A stretch of DNA of 64,000 nt from Terribacillus saccharophilus. GTDB lineage: Bacteria > Bacillota > Bacilli > Bacillales > Amphibacillaceae. The translations under genes and the position numbers were made by a program. Numbering within the stretch: position 1 is the first letter of the stretch; every line of letters starts with the position of its first letter. Where the stretch lies: NCBI RefSeq assembly GCF_002272075.1, contig NZ_NPBJ01000006.1, positions 1 to 64,000 of the forward strand, written 5' to 3'. The notes beneath the pieces were generated by a model that made no database searches, was not told the DNA's origin, and saw only the letters and a list, made by a program, of their open reading frames with translations. Below are positions 1 to 10,554 of this stretch, piece after piece.

Positions 1-574
1 GGCCTGTATGCATTCCCGGCATATTCCCGCCCCCATGAATCGGCATGCCGCCGCCATATCCTGGCTGCTGTATCAGCCAGCTTCCCTGGTGCGGCTGCTG
101 CCAGGCACCTTGATGGGGTTGCTGATAAGATGGAAAGCCTTGCATCTGCTGACCTTGATGCATTTGTTGAATTGGCTGCATAGGAAGTGCTCCCGTATAA
201 GCCTGCTGCTGCGGTATATTAGGATAGGAGCTTCCCCCTTGACCTGGCATAGAGATTTGCGGCATCTGCGGCATAATAGGATATGGAGTAGCAGACATGT
301 CATCTTCCTGGATGGCCGGTGTGTTATGGAACGTTTGAGCAGGTGTTTGTTGTCCTGTGTTTGCAGGCGGTGTGCTTCCTCCAGCTTCAGAGCGCAGAAC
401 CGCTTCCTTTGCTACTGCTTTTGTTGTTGACGGTATCTTCAGCTTCATCCCTGGCACCGCAAGCTCCGGCTCACGGATATGCCCGTTCAATTCTCGCAAT
501 TCGTCAAAACTGACACCATATTTTCTCGCGATACTCCACATCGTATCGCCTTTCTGTACAATATGAATCTTCAA
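1..574 (-). CDS. safA: SafA-like spore coat morphogenetic protein, N-terminal part (C terminus beyond the left edge)
   Basis: The first 46 residues form a LysM peptidoglycan-binding domain (starts KIHIVQKGDTMWSIARKYGV). An extended low-complexity tail rich in Gln, Pro, Met and Gly follows, with repeats of the type QQPHQG. This matches SafA, which organises the inner spore coat at the cortex-coat interface during sporulation. The start is a TTG at 572-574, chosen because AAAGGGGAG lies just upstream and the LysM domain begins at once. No stop is met before the window edge, so the stop codon is not seen. It sits downstream of pheA on the same strand but beyond a strong terminator, so it is probably transcribed separately. 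Confidence 0.85.
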   Translation of the reverse strand, partial: MKIHIVQKGDTMWSIARKYGVSFDELRELNGHIREPELAVPGMKLKIPSTTKAVAKEAVLRSEAGGSTPPANTGQQTPAQTFHNTPAIQEDDMSATPYPIMPQMPQISMPGQGGSSYPNIPQQQAYTGALPMQPIQQMHQGQQMQGFPSYQQPHQGAWQQPHQGSWLIQQPGYGGGMPIHGGGNMPGMHTG

Positions 575-649
575 AACTGAAACTCCCCTTTCATGAACTC
601 ACGCACTACTCCACCATCTTATGCATCAGATTCAAAAAGGTTGAAATAG

Positions 650-687
650 AAAAAGCCGGCACGCTATAAATTCGCGCCGGCTTTTTT
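650..687. terminator. Terminator built from the last codons of pheA
   Basis: A perfect inverted repeat, AAAAGCCGGC (651-660) with GCCGGCTTTT (676-685), is followed by a T run on either strand. One arm lies inside the pheA coding region (codons for the final Lys-Ala-Gly), so the pheA stop codon sits in the loop. Confidence 0.85.
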
Positions 688-1527
688 CTCATATTGATGA
701 ATTGGGTAGCTTCCAAGTACCGTGAGACTGCAGCCTAAAGCTGTTAGCTCCTGTTGTACACCTTGGAAGAGTATATCCTCCGCTTCACACGTAACATCCA
801 TAATGAAGAAATAATTCCCTAGTCCGGTTTTCATCGGTCTGGATTCGATTTTCGACATATTGATATTCCGCCAGGCAAAAGCTGCCAAAACTTGATGCAG
901 CGCACCTGCGTAGTCACGAGGAAGAGTTACGTATAAAGACGTTTTTCTGTTGGTACTTGAAACGATTGTTTCAGGTACTTTCGCTGCAGGGTTTGCCAAA
1001 ATAAAGAAGCGTGTATGATTATTTGCATAGTCATGGATATCTTCTTGCAGGATCGTCAGGCCGAACTCTTTTGCAGCCAGTTCATTGCCGATAGCCGCTG
1101 CAGGCTCCTCCATTTCAGCAACCATCTCAGCTGCTGTACCAGTGGAGGAAGTTGCATGGGTAACTGCTTGCGGGAGCTTTGTATGCAAAAACTGATGACA
1201 TTGCGCTATTGCATGACTATGCGAGTACACCGCATTAATCTCACTTAACTCCAGTTCATTCTTCGTCAGTAAATGCTGACGTATCGGAATGACAATCTCG
1301 CCAACAATCGGCAGTTTCGCTTGATGGATCAGATAATCCATCGTAATTGGCACTGTACCTTCAATCGTATTTTCAACTGGAACGACACAATAGTCCATTT
1401 CCCCATTTGTGACAGCATCCATGCATTGCGGGATTGTCGCATAGCTATATGCTTCTTCACCTGGGAATAACGCATCTACAGCCATTTTCGTGAATGTTCC
1501 CTTTGGTCCTAGATAACTGATCTTCAT
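664..1527 (-). CDS. pheA: Prephenate dehydratase
   Basis: The 287-residue protein has the prephenate dehydratase fold in residues 1-180, beginning MKISYLGPKGTFTKMA and including the SSTGTAAEM stretch with the conserved Thr-rich catalytic region. A C-terminal ACT domain (about 200-275, ESRPMKTGLGNYFF) is expected to bind phenylalanine for feedback inhibition. It converts prephenate to phenylpyruvate in cytoplasmic phenylalanine synthesis. It is the monofunctional Gram-positive form without chorismate mutase. pheB lies 18 bp upstream in the same operon, after obg, the order known from Bacillus. The terminator hairpin overlaps the last codons. Confidence 0.96.
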   Translation of the reverse strand: MKISYLGPKGTFTKMAVDALFPGEEAYSYATIPQCMDAVTNGEMDYCVVPVENTIEGTVPITMDYLIHQAKLPIVGEIVIPIRQHLLTKNELELSEINAVYSHSHAIAQCHQFLHTKLPQAVTHATSSTGTAAEMVAEMEEPAAAIGNELAAKEFGLTILQEDIHDYANNHTRFFILANPAAKVPETIVSSTNRKTSLYVTLPRDYAGALHQVLAAFAWRNINMSKIESRPMKTGLGNYFFIMDVTCEAEDILFQGVQQELTALGCSLTVLGSYPIHQYEKKAGANL

Positions 1528-1545
1528 CTTCCTCTGCTCCCTTGC

Positions 1546-1995
1546 CTAAGCTTCCGAACTCAAAATCTCTACTTTATCTACATATGCTAATGCTCTCAGT
1601 TCATCCAGCAGCGACTGGATATCGGTATGCATGCCAGCCGTATTCAATGATATGGTAACGTTGGCTCTTCCTTGCAAGGGTATCGTCTGATGAATTGTAA
1701 GGATGTTGCCCCCTGATCTTGCTACGATGGCTAAGAGCTCGGACAGCGTACCAGTCCGATCCTCTAAGTGGAAGAAAAGGGTGATCATCCGCTGCTTCAC
1801 CATGGCGCGAAACGGGAATACAGCATCCCGATACTTATAAAACACACTGCGGGAAAGGTCAACCTGCTGTACTGCATCGAAAACAGAAGCAACCTTTTTG
1901 CGCTCCAGCAGTTCCTTTGCCTGCAATGTTTTTTTCATCGATTCCGGCAGTACATCACTGCGCACGAGGTAAAATTGTTCTTCCTTCTCTGCCAT
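1546..1995 (-). CDS. pheB: ACT domain protein PheB (UPF0735)
   Basis: This 149-residue protein has a C-terminal ACT domain (about 70-145, [19 protein letters not shown]). The N-terminal half matches the PheB family found beside pheA in Bacilli. Its precise role is unknown; an aromatic amino-acid sensing function is inferred from the ACT domain and position. The ATG at 1993-1995 is chosen over an upstream in-frame start at 2016 because AAGGTGGGG sits at the right distance before it and the length fits the family. It lies between obg and pheA with short gaps, consistent with cotranscription. Confidence 0.92.
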   Translation of the reverse strand: MAEKEEQFYLVRSDVLPESMKKTLQAKELLERKKVASVFDAVQQVDLSRSVFYKYRDAVFPFRAMVKQRMITLFFHLEDRTGTLSELLAIVARSGGNILTIHQTIPLQGRANVTISLNTAGMHTDIQSLLDELRALAYVDKVEILSSEA

Positions 1996-2022
1996 GCTAT
2001 CCCCACCTTGGCTCACACAGAA

Positions 2023-3312
<1,290 letters not shown>

Positions 3313-3846
3313 TCATATATTGCACGCCAGTACGATAGTACAGCGTGATTTCTTCTCTGGCAGCGATTCAATTTTCACTTCTCGGACATAGTCTTTCTGG
3401 CCGATCTGCTGTAAATTATCCCAGCCTGTAAACGTTCCAACAAACGACATTTCTATGACTGGCTCTTCTTCCCGCGTCTTTACATGGAGCAAGCCTTCAT
3501 ATAATTCCATCTCCTGTGCGCTTTCACTTAATGCATCCACTACTGCTTCTAAGTTTTCTCGGATTCTCTTGTCATATTCCCAAATCTTCGGCATAGACTC
3601 TTCCACTTGGAATGTAATCCGGAACTGAGAGTAGGTCCAGTTGAAAGAAAGAATCCAGACAAAAGTCTCTGGAATGTTTAGATTGGACAGCTTTCGCTCT
3701 TCATCTGCCAAGTGAATGGCTTCCTCGATTTTTTCCTGTACCTTTTCATCCTTACCTAATTTGGAATAGCTATGTAGGAGTTGGAGCCGATTCATCCATT
3801 CATGGCGTGTAAATCCTAACAGCGTCATCACTTCATGATATTCCAA
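3313..3846 (-). CDS. spo0B: Sporulation phosphotransferase Spo0B
   Basis: Spo0B passes phosphate from Spo0F to Spo0A in the sporulation phosphorelay. The phosphorylatable histidine lies in RHEWMNRLQLL (His15 from the chosen start), matching the family H-box, and a degenerate ATPase-like domain follows. A TTG start at 3844-3846 is chosen because AAAGGAGG precedes it. This gives 177 residues, slightly shorter than B. subtilis Spo0B. In-frame ATGs further upstream lack a ribosome-binding site. A terminator separates it from rpmA, so it probably has its own promoter or relies on readthrough. Confidence 0.93.
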   Translation of the reverse strand: MEYHEVMTLLGFTRHEWMNRLQLLHSYSKLGKDEKVQEKIEEAIHLADEERKLSNLNIPETFVWILSFNWTYSQFRITFQVEESMPKIWEYDKRIRENLEAVVDALSESAQEMELYEGLLHVKTREEEPVIEMSFVGTFTGWDNLQQIGQKDYVREVKIESLPEKKSRCTIVLACNI

Positions 3847-3933
3847 CTGTATTCCTCCTTTACGAAAAAGCAGTTGAGAGGGCAACTCCTTCTTCATACT
3901 CAACAATATGTGGTGCAAATAGATGTGGATTAG

Positions 3934-3968
3934 AAAAAAAGACTCTAACCCGAAGGCTAGAGTCTCTC
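3934..3968 (-). terminator. Terminator after rpmA
   Basis: Stem GACTCTA (3941-3947) pairs with TAGAGTC (3958-3964), and a run of seven T follows on the minus strand. It closes the rplU-prp-rpmA ribosomal operon. Confidence 0.85.
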
Positions 3969-3976
3969 TACAAACA

Positions 3977-4611
<635 letters not shown>

Positions 4612-4619
4612 GGTTCGCC

Positions 4620-4928
4620 TTACGCGTTAATTTTGCCGATTGTCAATTTAGTGTAAGGTTGACGATGGCCTTGTTTGCGTTTGTAGTTTTTCTTCGCTTT
4701 AAATTTGATCACGTTGATCTTTTTAGCGCGGCCTTGCTTCTCAACAGTTGCAGTAACCGTCGCACCTTCAACGAATGGAGCACCGATTTTAACATCGTCG
4801 CCACCAACTACCAATACTTTGTCAAAAGTAACTTCTGCACCGTTCTCTCCGTCCAATTTCTCAACGTAGATAGTTTGTCCTTCTGTTACTTTAACTTGTT
4901 TTCCACCAGTTTCAATAATTGCGTACAT
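4620..4928 (-). CDS. rplU: Ribosomal protein bL21
   Basis: This 102-residue protein begins [18 protein letters not shown] and ends with the basic [18 protein letters not shown] segment typical of bL21, a large-subunit protein that binds 23S rRNA. The ATG at 4926-4928 follows a strong GAGGAGGTGC site. The longer in-frame reading extending to 5048 runs through the structured leader and is not coding. Confidence 0.98.
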   Translation of the reverse strand: MYAIIETGGKQVKVTEGQTIYVEKLDGENGAEVTFDKVLVVGGDDVKIGAPFVEGATVTATVEKQGRAKKINVIKFKAKKNYKRKQGHRQPYTKLTIGKINA

Positions 4929-4934
4929 AACGCA

Positions 4935-5037
4935 CCTCCTCTTAAACTCAGACTCGCCATCACAGGCGCCCTTGGCTTGAAACCTGATCTGCGCGGTTGT
5001 AGCACGGGTGCTAACCTCGTGTAACATACTGATGTTA
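4935..5037 (-). promoter_or_regulatory. Candidate bL21 (rplU) mRNA leader
   Basis: About 100 nt separate the predicted transcription start from the rplU ribosome-binding site. They contain two short hairpins: a GTTAGCAC/GTGCTACAAC stem near 4995-5015 and CGCC/GGCG near 4957-4972. Position and structure fit the Firmicute L21 leader family, which is thought to mediate autoregulation by the ribosomal protein. I match it by location and hairpins, not by a covariance model. Confidence 0.55.
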
Positions 5038-5061
5038 TCATACATCAAAAAAGATTGTCAA
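5032..5061 (-). promoter_or_regulatory. SigA-type promoter for rplU operon
   Basis: TTGACA (5056-5061, minus strand) and TAACAT (5032-5037) are separated by 18 bp. The -35 lies in the last codons of the upstream RNase gene. Confidence 0.6.
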
Positions 5062-6457
5062 GACTATCTAACCCATCTCTTCTTACAGTTTCCGTATCTG
5101 TCTCCTTCAGTTTGAGCTCATTTGTATCCTGAAATTTTACAAACACGGCTGCATTGGCAGAATTGCTGCCCGTCAGCTTAAGAAAATGCTTGATGTGTTC
5201 CTTTTTACCAGAGAGTATATATGTTTTTTCTGCTGACAGACTGATGATTTCCCGCTCAAGCTGAAAACATTGCGTCTCAAAGGAAAGATTCTTGTGAATC
5301 GGCGCTTGCAGCTGCTCCATTAACGACGGCCGTTCCCGTTTCCGTGACATTTCCAAAAGACCAAGCTTCGTGAATCCATAGACTTCTGTCCGCTGCGTAT
5401 CCTGCTGAAGTGCTTGGCGGAAAGTTTGCAGAACAGCACGCTGTTGATCCGGCCGTTTCATGGACACAAAATCTATAAGTATGATTCCGGACAGATTGCG
5501 AAATCGAATTTCCCGGGCAATTGCCTTTGCGGCCAGCTGATTGACCATGACAGCTGTCTGGTTCTTATCGGAATGCCCTGTGTAGCCGCCACTGTTCACA
5601 TCAATCACTGTCAACGCTTCTGTTTGATCGATATGCAAGGTGATGCCTCTGTCAATGTTCGTAATCGGCGCAATTAGTTGCTGCCAAATAGCAGACAGCG
5701 GCTGAGGCAGGAGTGTTTCTGCCTCTCTTTCCCACCTGACCTTCTCGCCAAGCTCTGGAAACTGCTGGCGAAGCTGCCTCGCTTCAAATCCATCATCCAC
5801 CACGATTTCATCTACATTTCCTGTAGGCAAGCGTCGGAACAGCTGATCCGGAATAAGGGCATCCTGGTAGATAACCGCGGGCGGTGCAGTATTCTTTACT
5901 GATAAAGTGAACCACTTTCCTCGAAGCCGCTCCAATTCTTCCAATATTACTTCTTCTGGTAATTTATCTGCTTCCGTACGTATAATGACTCCTTCTCCTG
6001 GGGTTAGCAGGTTCGCCATCTGCTCTTTCCATTTTGCTGCTCTATCTTCCGGCAATTTCCTAGAGACAGCTACGTAGTTCCCGTTCGGCAAATACACGAG
6101 TGTATTACCTGGAATAGTGATAATAGCGGAAAGCTTCGCCCCTTTTGTACCATAAGCGTCTTTTTGAACTTGAACGAAGAGCGTCTGCCCTTCCTGAATC
6201 GCCTGCTCGATACGGAGAGATTGATCTTGTTTGCACACCGGAACTTCTTCACGCTGCAAAAATCCTTGCCGTTCGTCTCCAAAATCGACGAAGGCCGCCT
6301 GCAAACCATGATCCACATGCCGAACAATACCTTTAAAGATGCTTCCCACTTTCGAATTCATTCCCGGGCGGTCCAAGAACACTTCCTGTACTTGCCCACG
6401 CTTGACTGTTAAAGCTACTTTTTCTGTTCCTCTTAAAAACATATATAATGATAGCAT
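5045..6457 (-). CDS. rng: RNase E/G family endoribonuclease
   Basis: The protein is 470 residues. An N-terminal S1 RNA-binding region (about 30-110) is followed by the RNase E/G catalytic core with [10 protein letters not shown] and LIDFVSM, which supply the two metal-binding aspartates. It should cut single-stranded RNA in rRNA maturation or mRNA decay. B. subtilis has no member, but several other Bacillaceae carry one at this position. After [13 protein letters not shown] the usual zinc-link CPxCxG is absent, so the metal-bridged dimer of the E. coli enzymes is unlikely. ATG 6455-6457 is chosen because GAGGAAAG precedes it and it avoids overlapping spoIVFB. Confidence 0.9.
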   Translation of the reverse strand: MLSLYMFLRGTEKVALTVKRGQVQEVFLDRPGMNSKVGSIFKGIVRHVDHGLQAAFVDFGDERQGFLQREEVPVCKQDQSLRIEQAIQEGQTLFVQVQKDAYGTKGAKLSAIITIPGNTLVYLPNGNYVAVSRKLPEDRAAKWKEQMANLLTPGEGVIIRTEADKLPEEVILEELERLRGKWFTLSVKNTAPPAVIYQDALIPDQLFRRLPTGNVDEIVVDDGFEARQLRQQFPELGEKVRWEREAETLLPQPLSAIWQQLIAPITNIDRGITLHIDQTEALTVIDVNSGGYTGHSDKNQTAVMVNQLAAKAIAREIRFRNLSGIILIDFVSMKRPDQQRAVLQTFRQALQQDTQRTEVYGFTKLGLLEMSRKRERPSLMEQLQAPIHKNLSFETQCFQLEREIISLSAEKTYILSGKKEHIKHFLKLTGSNSANAAVFVKFQDTNELKLKETDTETVRRDGLDSLDNLF

Positions 6458-6465
6458 TGCTTTCC

Positions 6466-7320
6466 TCACTGTCTGTTTTGTTGCAGAATATCCGCCACTG
6501 TACAATGTGCCTGTTTCCGCTTAAAGTACATATCACTGCATTGCTGTTCATCCAATAATGCATTTTTCCCCTTCACTACAATTATATGCCGCCTGTTTCT
6601 CCTGTATTGGGATAGTACATCCAGAAGAGCCGTTTCCGATGTAGCGAAAATCGGAGTGCTGATTCCAGCATTCGTTCCGTATGTAGCACGCTGCAGCAGG
6701 AAGCGCAGAAACACATAATAGCGTCGTTTCCATTCTAGCCGATTTTCCCACATTAGAAAACAGAGAAGGCTGACTGTACTTAATGTAAAAGGCATGGCTA
6801 TACACACATACAGAAGAACAGCTGCCCCGATTATCCAGCTGACAATGATAAGAATTGTATGAGCCTTTCGATAGGGCAGCTGCAAGGAAAGTAATAATCC
6901 AACCAGTTTTCCGCCATCAAGCGGCCAGATAGGCAGCAGGTTAAACAGAAAAATGGTCATGTTATACATATAAGCTGTCTCCAGCACTGCTTCCGGTGTG
7001 GACGTAGCAGAAAGGCCGGATAGAGCCGCAAATATAAAAAGGTGGACGACGGGTCCTGACAAGATGACGATCGCTTCTTCCAGAGCTCGTCGATTTCCCT
7101 GTTCATCGGTTTCCATTACGCCACCGAAAACCCATAGCATGATACGGCGGATGCGCCATCGAAAATGGCGTGCCGCCAAATAATGCCCCATTTCATGCAG
7201 CAGTACAATGATGAATAAGATAAGTACTTCCATGAGCATCCCAGTCAATACAGCAAGCAGCAGAAACCCCCAGAATACCGGATGTAAGTGAATAGGCGGG
7301 AGCCAATTACGGCGCGTCAA
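6466..7320 (-). CDS. spoIVFB: Intramembrane metalloprotease SpoIVFB
   Basis: This 284-residue polytopic site-2-type protease has zinc motif HEMGH at 42-46 and the third ligand in WPLDGG (Asp135). It cuts pro-sigma-K in the mother cell late in sporulation and is held inactive by SpoIVFA. The start is TTG at 7318-7320 after AGGAGGCGCC. It overlaps the end of spoIVFA by 14 bp, so the two are translationally linked. The C-terminal 90 residues form the cytoplasmic CBS-like region used for substrate recognition. Confidence 0.96.
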   Translation of the reverse strand: MTRRNWLPPIHLHPVFWGFLLLAVLTGMLMEVLILFIIVLLHEMGHYLAARHFRWRIRRIMLWVFGGVMETDEQGNRRALEEAIVILSGPVVHLFIFAALSGLSATSTPEAVLETAYMYNMTIFLFNLLPIWPLDGGKLVGLLLSLQLPYRKAHTILIIVSWIIGAAVLLYVCIAMPFTLSTVSLLCFLMWENRLEWKRRYYVFLRFLLQRATYGTNAGISTPIFATSETALLDVLSQYRRNRRHIIVVKGKNALLDEQQCSDMYFKRKQAHCTVADILQQNRQ

Positions 7321-8071
7321 CTGGCGCCTCCTGGATCGGATTCAAATACTTGCTCCCCTGCTGCAAGGCGAAATAGACAGACTGGGCATTTTCTGCATTC
7401 GGTACAAATTCACCAATCTTTTCATTGGCTCCGATCCGCTGGTATTGGTTTACTTCAATTGCATGCAGGTGACCGTAAATGCTCTTGCTCTTATCTGCGT
7501 GCTGCAGAATGATAGTCTTCCCCGTGTCCTGATCATTGCCTGCGAAAATGACGATTCCTTCATCTACCGCTACCACATCCGATTGCTGCGCTGATTCAAT
7601 CAAAATACCTTCTTTTGATTCCTCAAATGGCTGCACCACTGTGCCATTTACCGGCATCGCCTGAGCTTCTGCTGTATCCGCACTTTCTCCACCAGGACTC
7701 AATGCCACCGGATCGCCGAATCGCTCCTGGTACCAGCTATTCACGGTAGCAAAGGGGAACTCCTCCGTCAATGCTGTCAGTACAGTTCCCTTCGTCTTTT
7801 CGATAATTGGATGGTCAGCTTGCAAGTAGATGGCTGTTCCAAAAAAAAGACTGGCAGATACTATCAGCCGGAACATGAACCGGGAAGCAAACTTCGAATT
7901 ATCCTGCGAACTAGGCGGTTCATATTTTGGATGCGGCGGAAAACCATGAGATTCTTCTTCATCCACAGTAATAGATCTAACCGTATTTGCCATGCCTTTT
8001 TGAATTTGTTCCCCTTTCAGACGTTTCCTTTCAGCAATCCCTTTCCGTACCGAATGCAGATTCTTGCCCAT
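7307..8071 (-). CDS. spoIVFA: SpoIVFA, inhibitor/scaffold of the SpoIVFB protease
   Basis: The 254-residue protein has a cytoplasmic N-terminal region, one membrane segment (about 66-84, FMFRLIVSASLFFGTAIYL) and an exported degenerate M23/LytM-like domain (about 150-245) ending near YFALQQGSKYLNP. It keeps SpoIVFB inactive in the outer forespore membrane until SpoIVB cleaves it. The MGKNLHSVRKGIAERKR start is typical. It is directly upstream of and overlaps spoIVFB. Confidence 0.93.
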   Translation of the reverse strand: MGKNLHSVRKGIAERKRLKGEQIQKGMANTVRSITVDEEESHGFPPHPKYEPPSSQDNSKFASRFMFRLIVSASLFFGTAIYLQADHPIIEKTKGTVLTALTEEFPFATVNSWYQERFGDPVALSPGGESADTAEAQAMPVNGTVVQPFEESKEGILIESAQQSDVVAVDEGIVIFAGNDQDTGKTIILQHADKSKSIYGHLHAIEVNQYQRIGANEKIGEFVPNAENAQSVYFALQQGSKYLNPIQEAPVDAP

Positions 8072-8137
8072 AATAAGAACCCCTCTCTCCTTCTTTGTAC
8101 AAGTCTATGAAGAAAGAGGACGAGTTATTAAAACAAG

Positions 8138-8166
8138 CGAAAAAAGCCTCCCAATAAAGGAGGCGG
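8138..8166 (-). terminator. Terminator after the methyltransferase gene
   Basis: GCCTCC (8146-8151) pairs with GGAGGC (8159-8164), followed by six T on the minus strand. It separates the inserted methyltransferase gene from spoIVFA. Confidence 0.85.
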
Positions 8167-8170
8167 TAAT

Positions 8171-8920
8171 TCACTTCGGTCTAGCAGCTAAAAGGAACCG
8201 ATGCTGTCGCACGTCTAAGAACCCATTTTTCTCTATAAAAAGATGCAACTCATATATTGCCTCCCGGTAAGCATCCACTGAGAAGTGCGGCACTTGCCAA
8301 GGAATTGCCTTCAAATAGTAGAGAACCGCTCCAATGTCATAGAAACGCATGGACGGAAATGCTTCTCTCGACTCTAGCACGTTAAACTGTCCTTCCAGTT
8401 CCTCAGCCGCTGTCTGGAGATTCCATTTCTGGTACATTGGATTGAGTGACGCACCCAACAGCTGATTGAGTTCAACGCAATCCGTTCCTCCTACTTGTTG
8501 AGTGAGGAAGATAGCATTTTGTTTCAACACTCGTCTTACTTCGGATACATCGTAAGATTCATGTTTGTTTAAGATGACTTCAAATGACTCATCCATGAAT
8601 GGTAATTGATCGTCTTCCTTGATTTGGACGACTTCCACTCCTAATGGAGCAAGTCTCATCCTGGCAACTGGCACATTCGGTAAGTAGCTTTCTGTCGCCA
8701 AAGTGTAATCTGGCAACGGCAGCAGCTTAGACAAAAATTCCCCGCCACCTGTTCCCATATCAAGCATACTTTTTGCTCCGAAGAGATATTTTCGTGCTTT
8801 ACTGCCATATGACCAGGGCAGGAGTTCAGATTGTACCCTGCCAGTATCCTCGATAAAAGAAAAGTCCCAACCTTTAAAGGCTTTGTTGCTGTCTTCTAAT
8901 AGCTGATCGAATAGATTCAT
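8171..8920 (-). CDS. Class I SAM-dependent methyltransferase
   Basis: The 249-residue protein has the SAM-binding motif LDMGTGGGEF (about residue 53), an acidic loop near ATESYLPN and motif IV-like EVILNKHESYDV. The substrate is not evident. AAGGAGG precedes the ATG. In B. subtilis spoIVFA follows minD directly; here this gene and a TRIC-type gene lie between them, each with its own terminator. That suggests independent expression and a later insertion. Confidence 0.85.
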   Translation of the reverse strand: MNLFDQLLEDSNKAFKGWDFSFIEDTGRVQSELLPWSYGSKARKYLFGAKSMLDMGTGGGEFLSKLLPLPDYTLATESYLPNVPVARMRLAPLGVEVVQIKEDDQLPFMDESFEVILNKHESYDVSEVRRVLKQNAIFLTQQVGGTDCVELNQLLGASLNPMYQKWNLQTAAEELEGQFNVLESREAFPSMRFYDIGAVLYYLKAIPWQVPHFSVDAYREAIYELHLFIEKNGFLDVRQHRFLLAARPK

Positions 8921-9050
8921 CGTTTTTCCTCCTTATACTTGTTAGCTAAAGTTCAAGTAAAGTGGGAGGAGAGCGTATGTTGTGCTCGCCCCGTTGTTAT
9001 GGATGATATTCCTTGTTCATAGCCATTCTCCTTTTTCCTTATTATAACAA

Positions 9051-9079
9051 AGAAGATCAGCAATTTGCTGATCTTCATT
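9051..9079 (-). terminator. Terminator after the TRIC-family gene
   Basis: A perfect stem GAAGATCAGC / GCTGATCTTC (9053-9077) partly overlaps the stop codon, with a modest T-rich tail on the minus strand. Confidence 0.65.
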
Positions 9080-9680
9080 GATAGTGCATTTTTGGTACCG
9101 GCAGCTGCCATTTCTGGTGGAAGGAAAAAATACGCAGGAAAATGATGGCTGCAAACAAAACATAAAGCAAGATAGGATGATCAGAAGCTCCAAGCCCAAT
9201 GAAAAGTCCCGCCAAAGCTGCCCAAGTTCCGTATATCTCAGCCTTGAACACATATGGTTTCCTGCCAGCCAGCACATCCCGAAGTATGCCTCCTCCGCTT
9301 CCCGTAAGAAATGCAGCAACCATTATTGCAAGCAGGCTATGATCGAGACTGGCAGCATGCAGCGCTCCTTGTATGGCGAATGCAGCCAAACCGATTGCAT
9401 CCGCATACAAACCAGCCTTTTTCCATGAATACGTCATCAGCTTAGGAAAAATCAAGATGATGGTAATGGAAATAAGTGATATATAGAATAAAGTCGTTTG
9501 AGACCATAAATAAGAGACCGGCAATCCGATTAATAAATTACGAATCGCTCCTCCGCCAAATGCAGTCACAAAACCTAATATATAAACGCCGAACACATCA
9601 TACTTCTCGTCCATGGCGACGAGGGCACCACTGATAGCGAATGCCGCAGTACCAATAATACTGAAAATATCCCATGTCAT
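9075..9680 (-). CDS. TRIC/UPF0126 family cation channel-like membrane protein
   Basis: The 201-residue protein has about seven membrane segments and the duplicated glycine signature of the family: ISGALVAMDEKYD followed by FGGGAIRNLLIG, and later AIQGALHA with GSGGGILRDVLAG. Structural homologues are trimeric intracellular cation-type channels; the bacterial role, probably potassium or small-ion flux, is not established. ATG 9678-9680 is chosen because AGGGGA is ten bases upstream; another ATG lies three codons earlier. Confidence 0.85.
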   Translation of the reverse strand: MTWDIFSIIGTAAFAISGALVAMDEKYDVFGVYILGFVTAFGGGAIRNLLIGLPVSYLWSQTTLFYISLISITIILIFPKLMTYSWKKAGLYADAIGLAAFAIQGALHAASLDHSLLAIMVAAFLTGSGGGILRDVLAGRKPYVFKAEIYGTWAALAGLFIGLGASDHPILLYVLFAAIIFLRIFSFHQKWQLPVPKMHYQ

Positions 9681-9710
9681 GTTGTACATTCCCCTTGTTT
9701 ATAATGGACA

Positions 9711-9751
9711 TAAAAAAACTCGTAACTCTTTCCAGAGCTACGAGTTTACCA
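9711..9751 (-). terminator. Terminator after minD
   Basis: AACTCGTA and TACGAGTT flank an inner ACTCT/AGAG pairing, followed by seven T on the minus strand. It closes the mreBCD-minCD transcription unit. Confidence 0.88.
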
Positions 9752-9756
9752 TAAGT

Positions 9757-10554
9757 TCATTTACTTTTGGAAAAAAGTTTTTTCAAACGGCTGAACATGC
9801 CTTTCTCACTCTCGAAGCTCATAAGCGGTACTGATTCACCAAGAATACGTCGTGCGATATTGCGATAGGCAATACTCGCTTTCGTATTCGGATGAAAAGC
9901 AACTGGCTCCCCGTGATTGGAAGCTTTGATAACTTCGTCGTCGTCTGCAACAATACCGAGCAAATCGATTGACAGCACTTGGACAATTTCATCCACTTCC
10001 AGCATGTCGCCTTCTTGCACCATATGGTTACGGATCCGGTTGACGATTAGTTTAGGAGGTTCGATATCCTCCTGCTCCAGCAAGCCGATAATGCGGTCCG
10101 CATCACGTACACTCGGTTTTTCCGGTGTGGTGACGACAATCGCTTTATCCGCTCCTGCTACAGCATTTTTATAGCCCTGCTCGATACCGGCCGGACAATC
10201 AATGATGATGTAATCGAATTCCGGCTTTAGCTCGGCTACGATTTTCTCCATCCCATCGGGTGTCAAGTCCGTTTTATCGCTTGTTTGGGCAGCTGGCAGT
10301 AAGTAAAGATGATCGAAACGCTTGTCTTTGATCAACGCCTGCTTCAGCGCGCATCTGCCGACAATTACATCGATAATGTCATAGATGATTCTATTTTCAA
10401 GACCCATCACAACATCCAGATTCCGTAAACCGATATCCGTATCAATCAAACATACTTTTTTCTCCATCAGTGCAAGCGCTGTTCCCAGATTGGCAGAAGT
10501 TGTAGTCTTTCCTACTCCTCCCTTACCGGATGTAATAACGATTGCTTCACCCAT
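9757..10554 (-). CDS. minD: Septum site-determining ATPase MinD
   Basis: The 265-residue ParA/MinD ATPase has the deviant Walker A GKGGVGKTTTSANLG at residues 10-24 and switch segment IIIDCPAGIEQG. Its C-terminal amphipathic helix (FSRLKKLFSKSK) is the membrane-targeting sequence. With MinC it blocks FtsZ assembly near poles. It overlaps the end of minC by 8 bp. Confidence 0.97.
   Translation of the reverse strand: MGEAIVITSGKGGVGKTTTSANLGTALALMEKKVCLIDTDIGLRNLDVVMGLENRIIYDIIDVIVGRCALKQALIKDKRFDHLYLLPAAQTSDKTDLTPDGMEKIVAELKPEFDYIIIDCPAGIEQGYKNAVAGADKAIVVTTPEKPSVRDADRIIGLLEQEDIEPPKLIVNRIRNHMVQEGDMLEVDEIVQVLSIDLLGIVADDDEVIKASNHGEPVAFHPNTKASIAYRNIARRILGESVPLMSFESEKGMFSRLKKLFSKSK

Noticed and set aside
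4929-5048. Upstream extension of the rplU reading frame
   Set aside because: It runs through a structured leader and the promoter. The strong ribosome-binding site lies before the family-consistent MYAII start.
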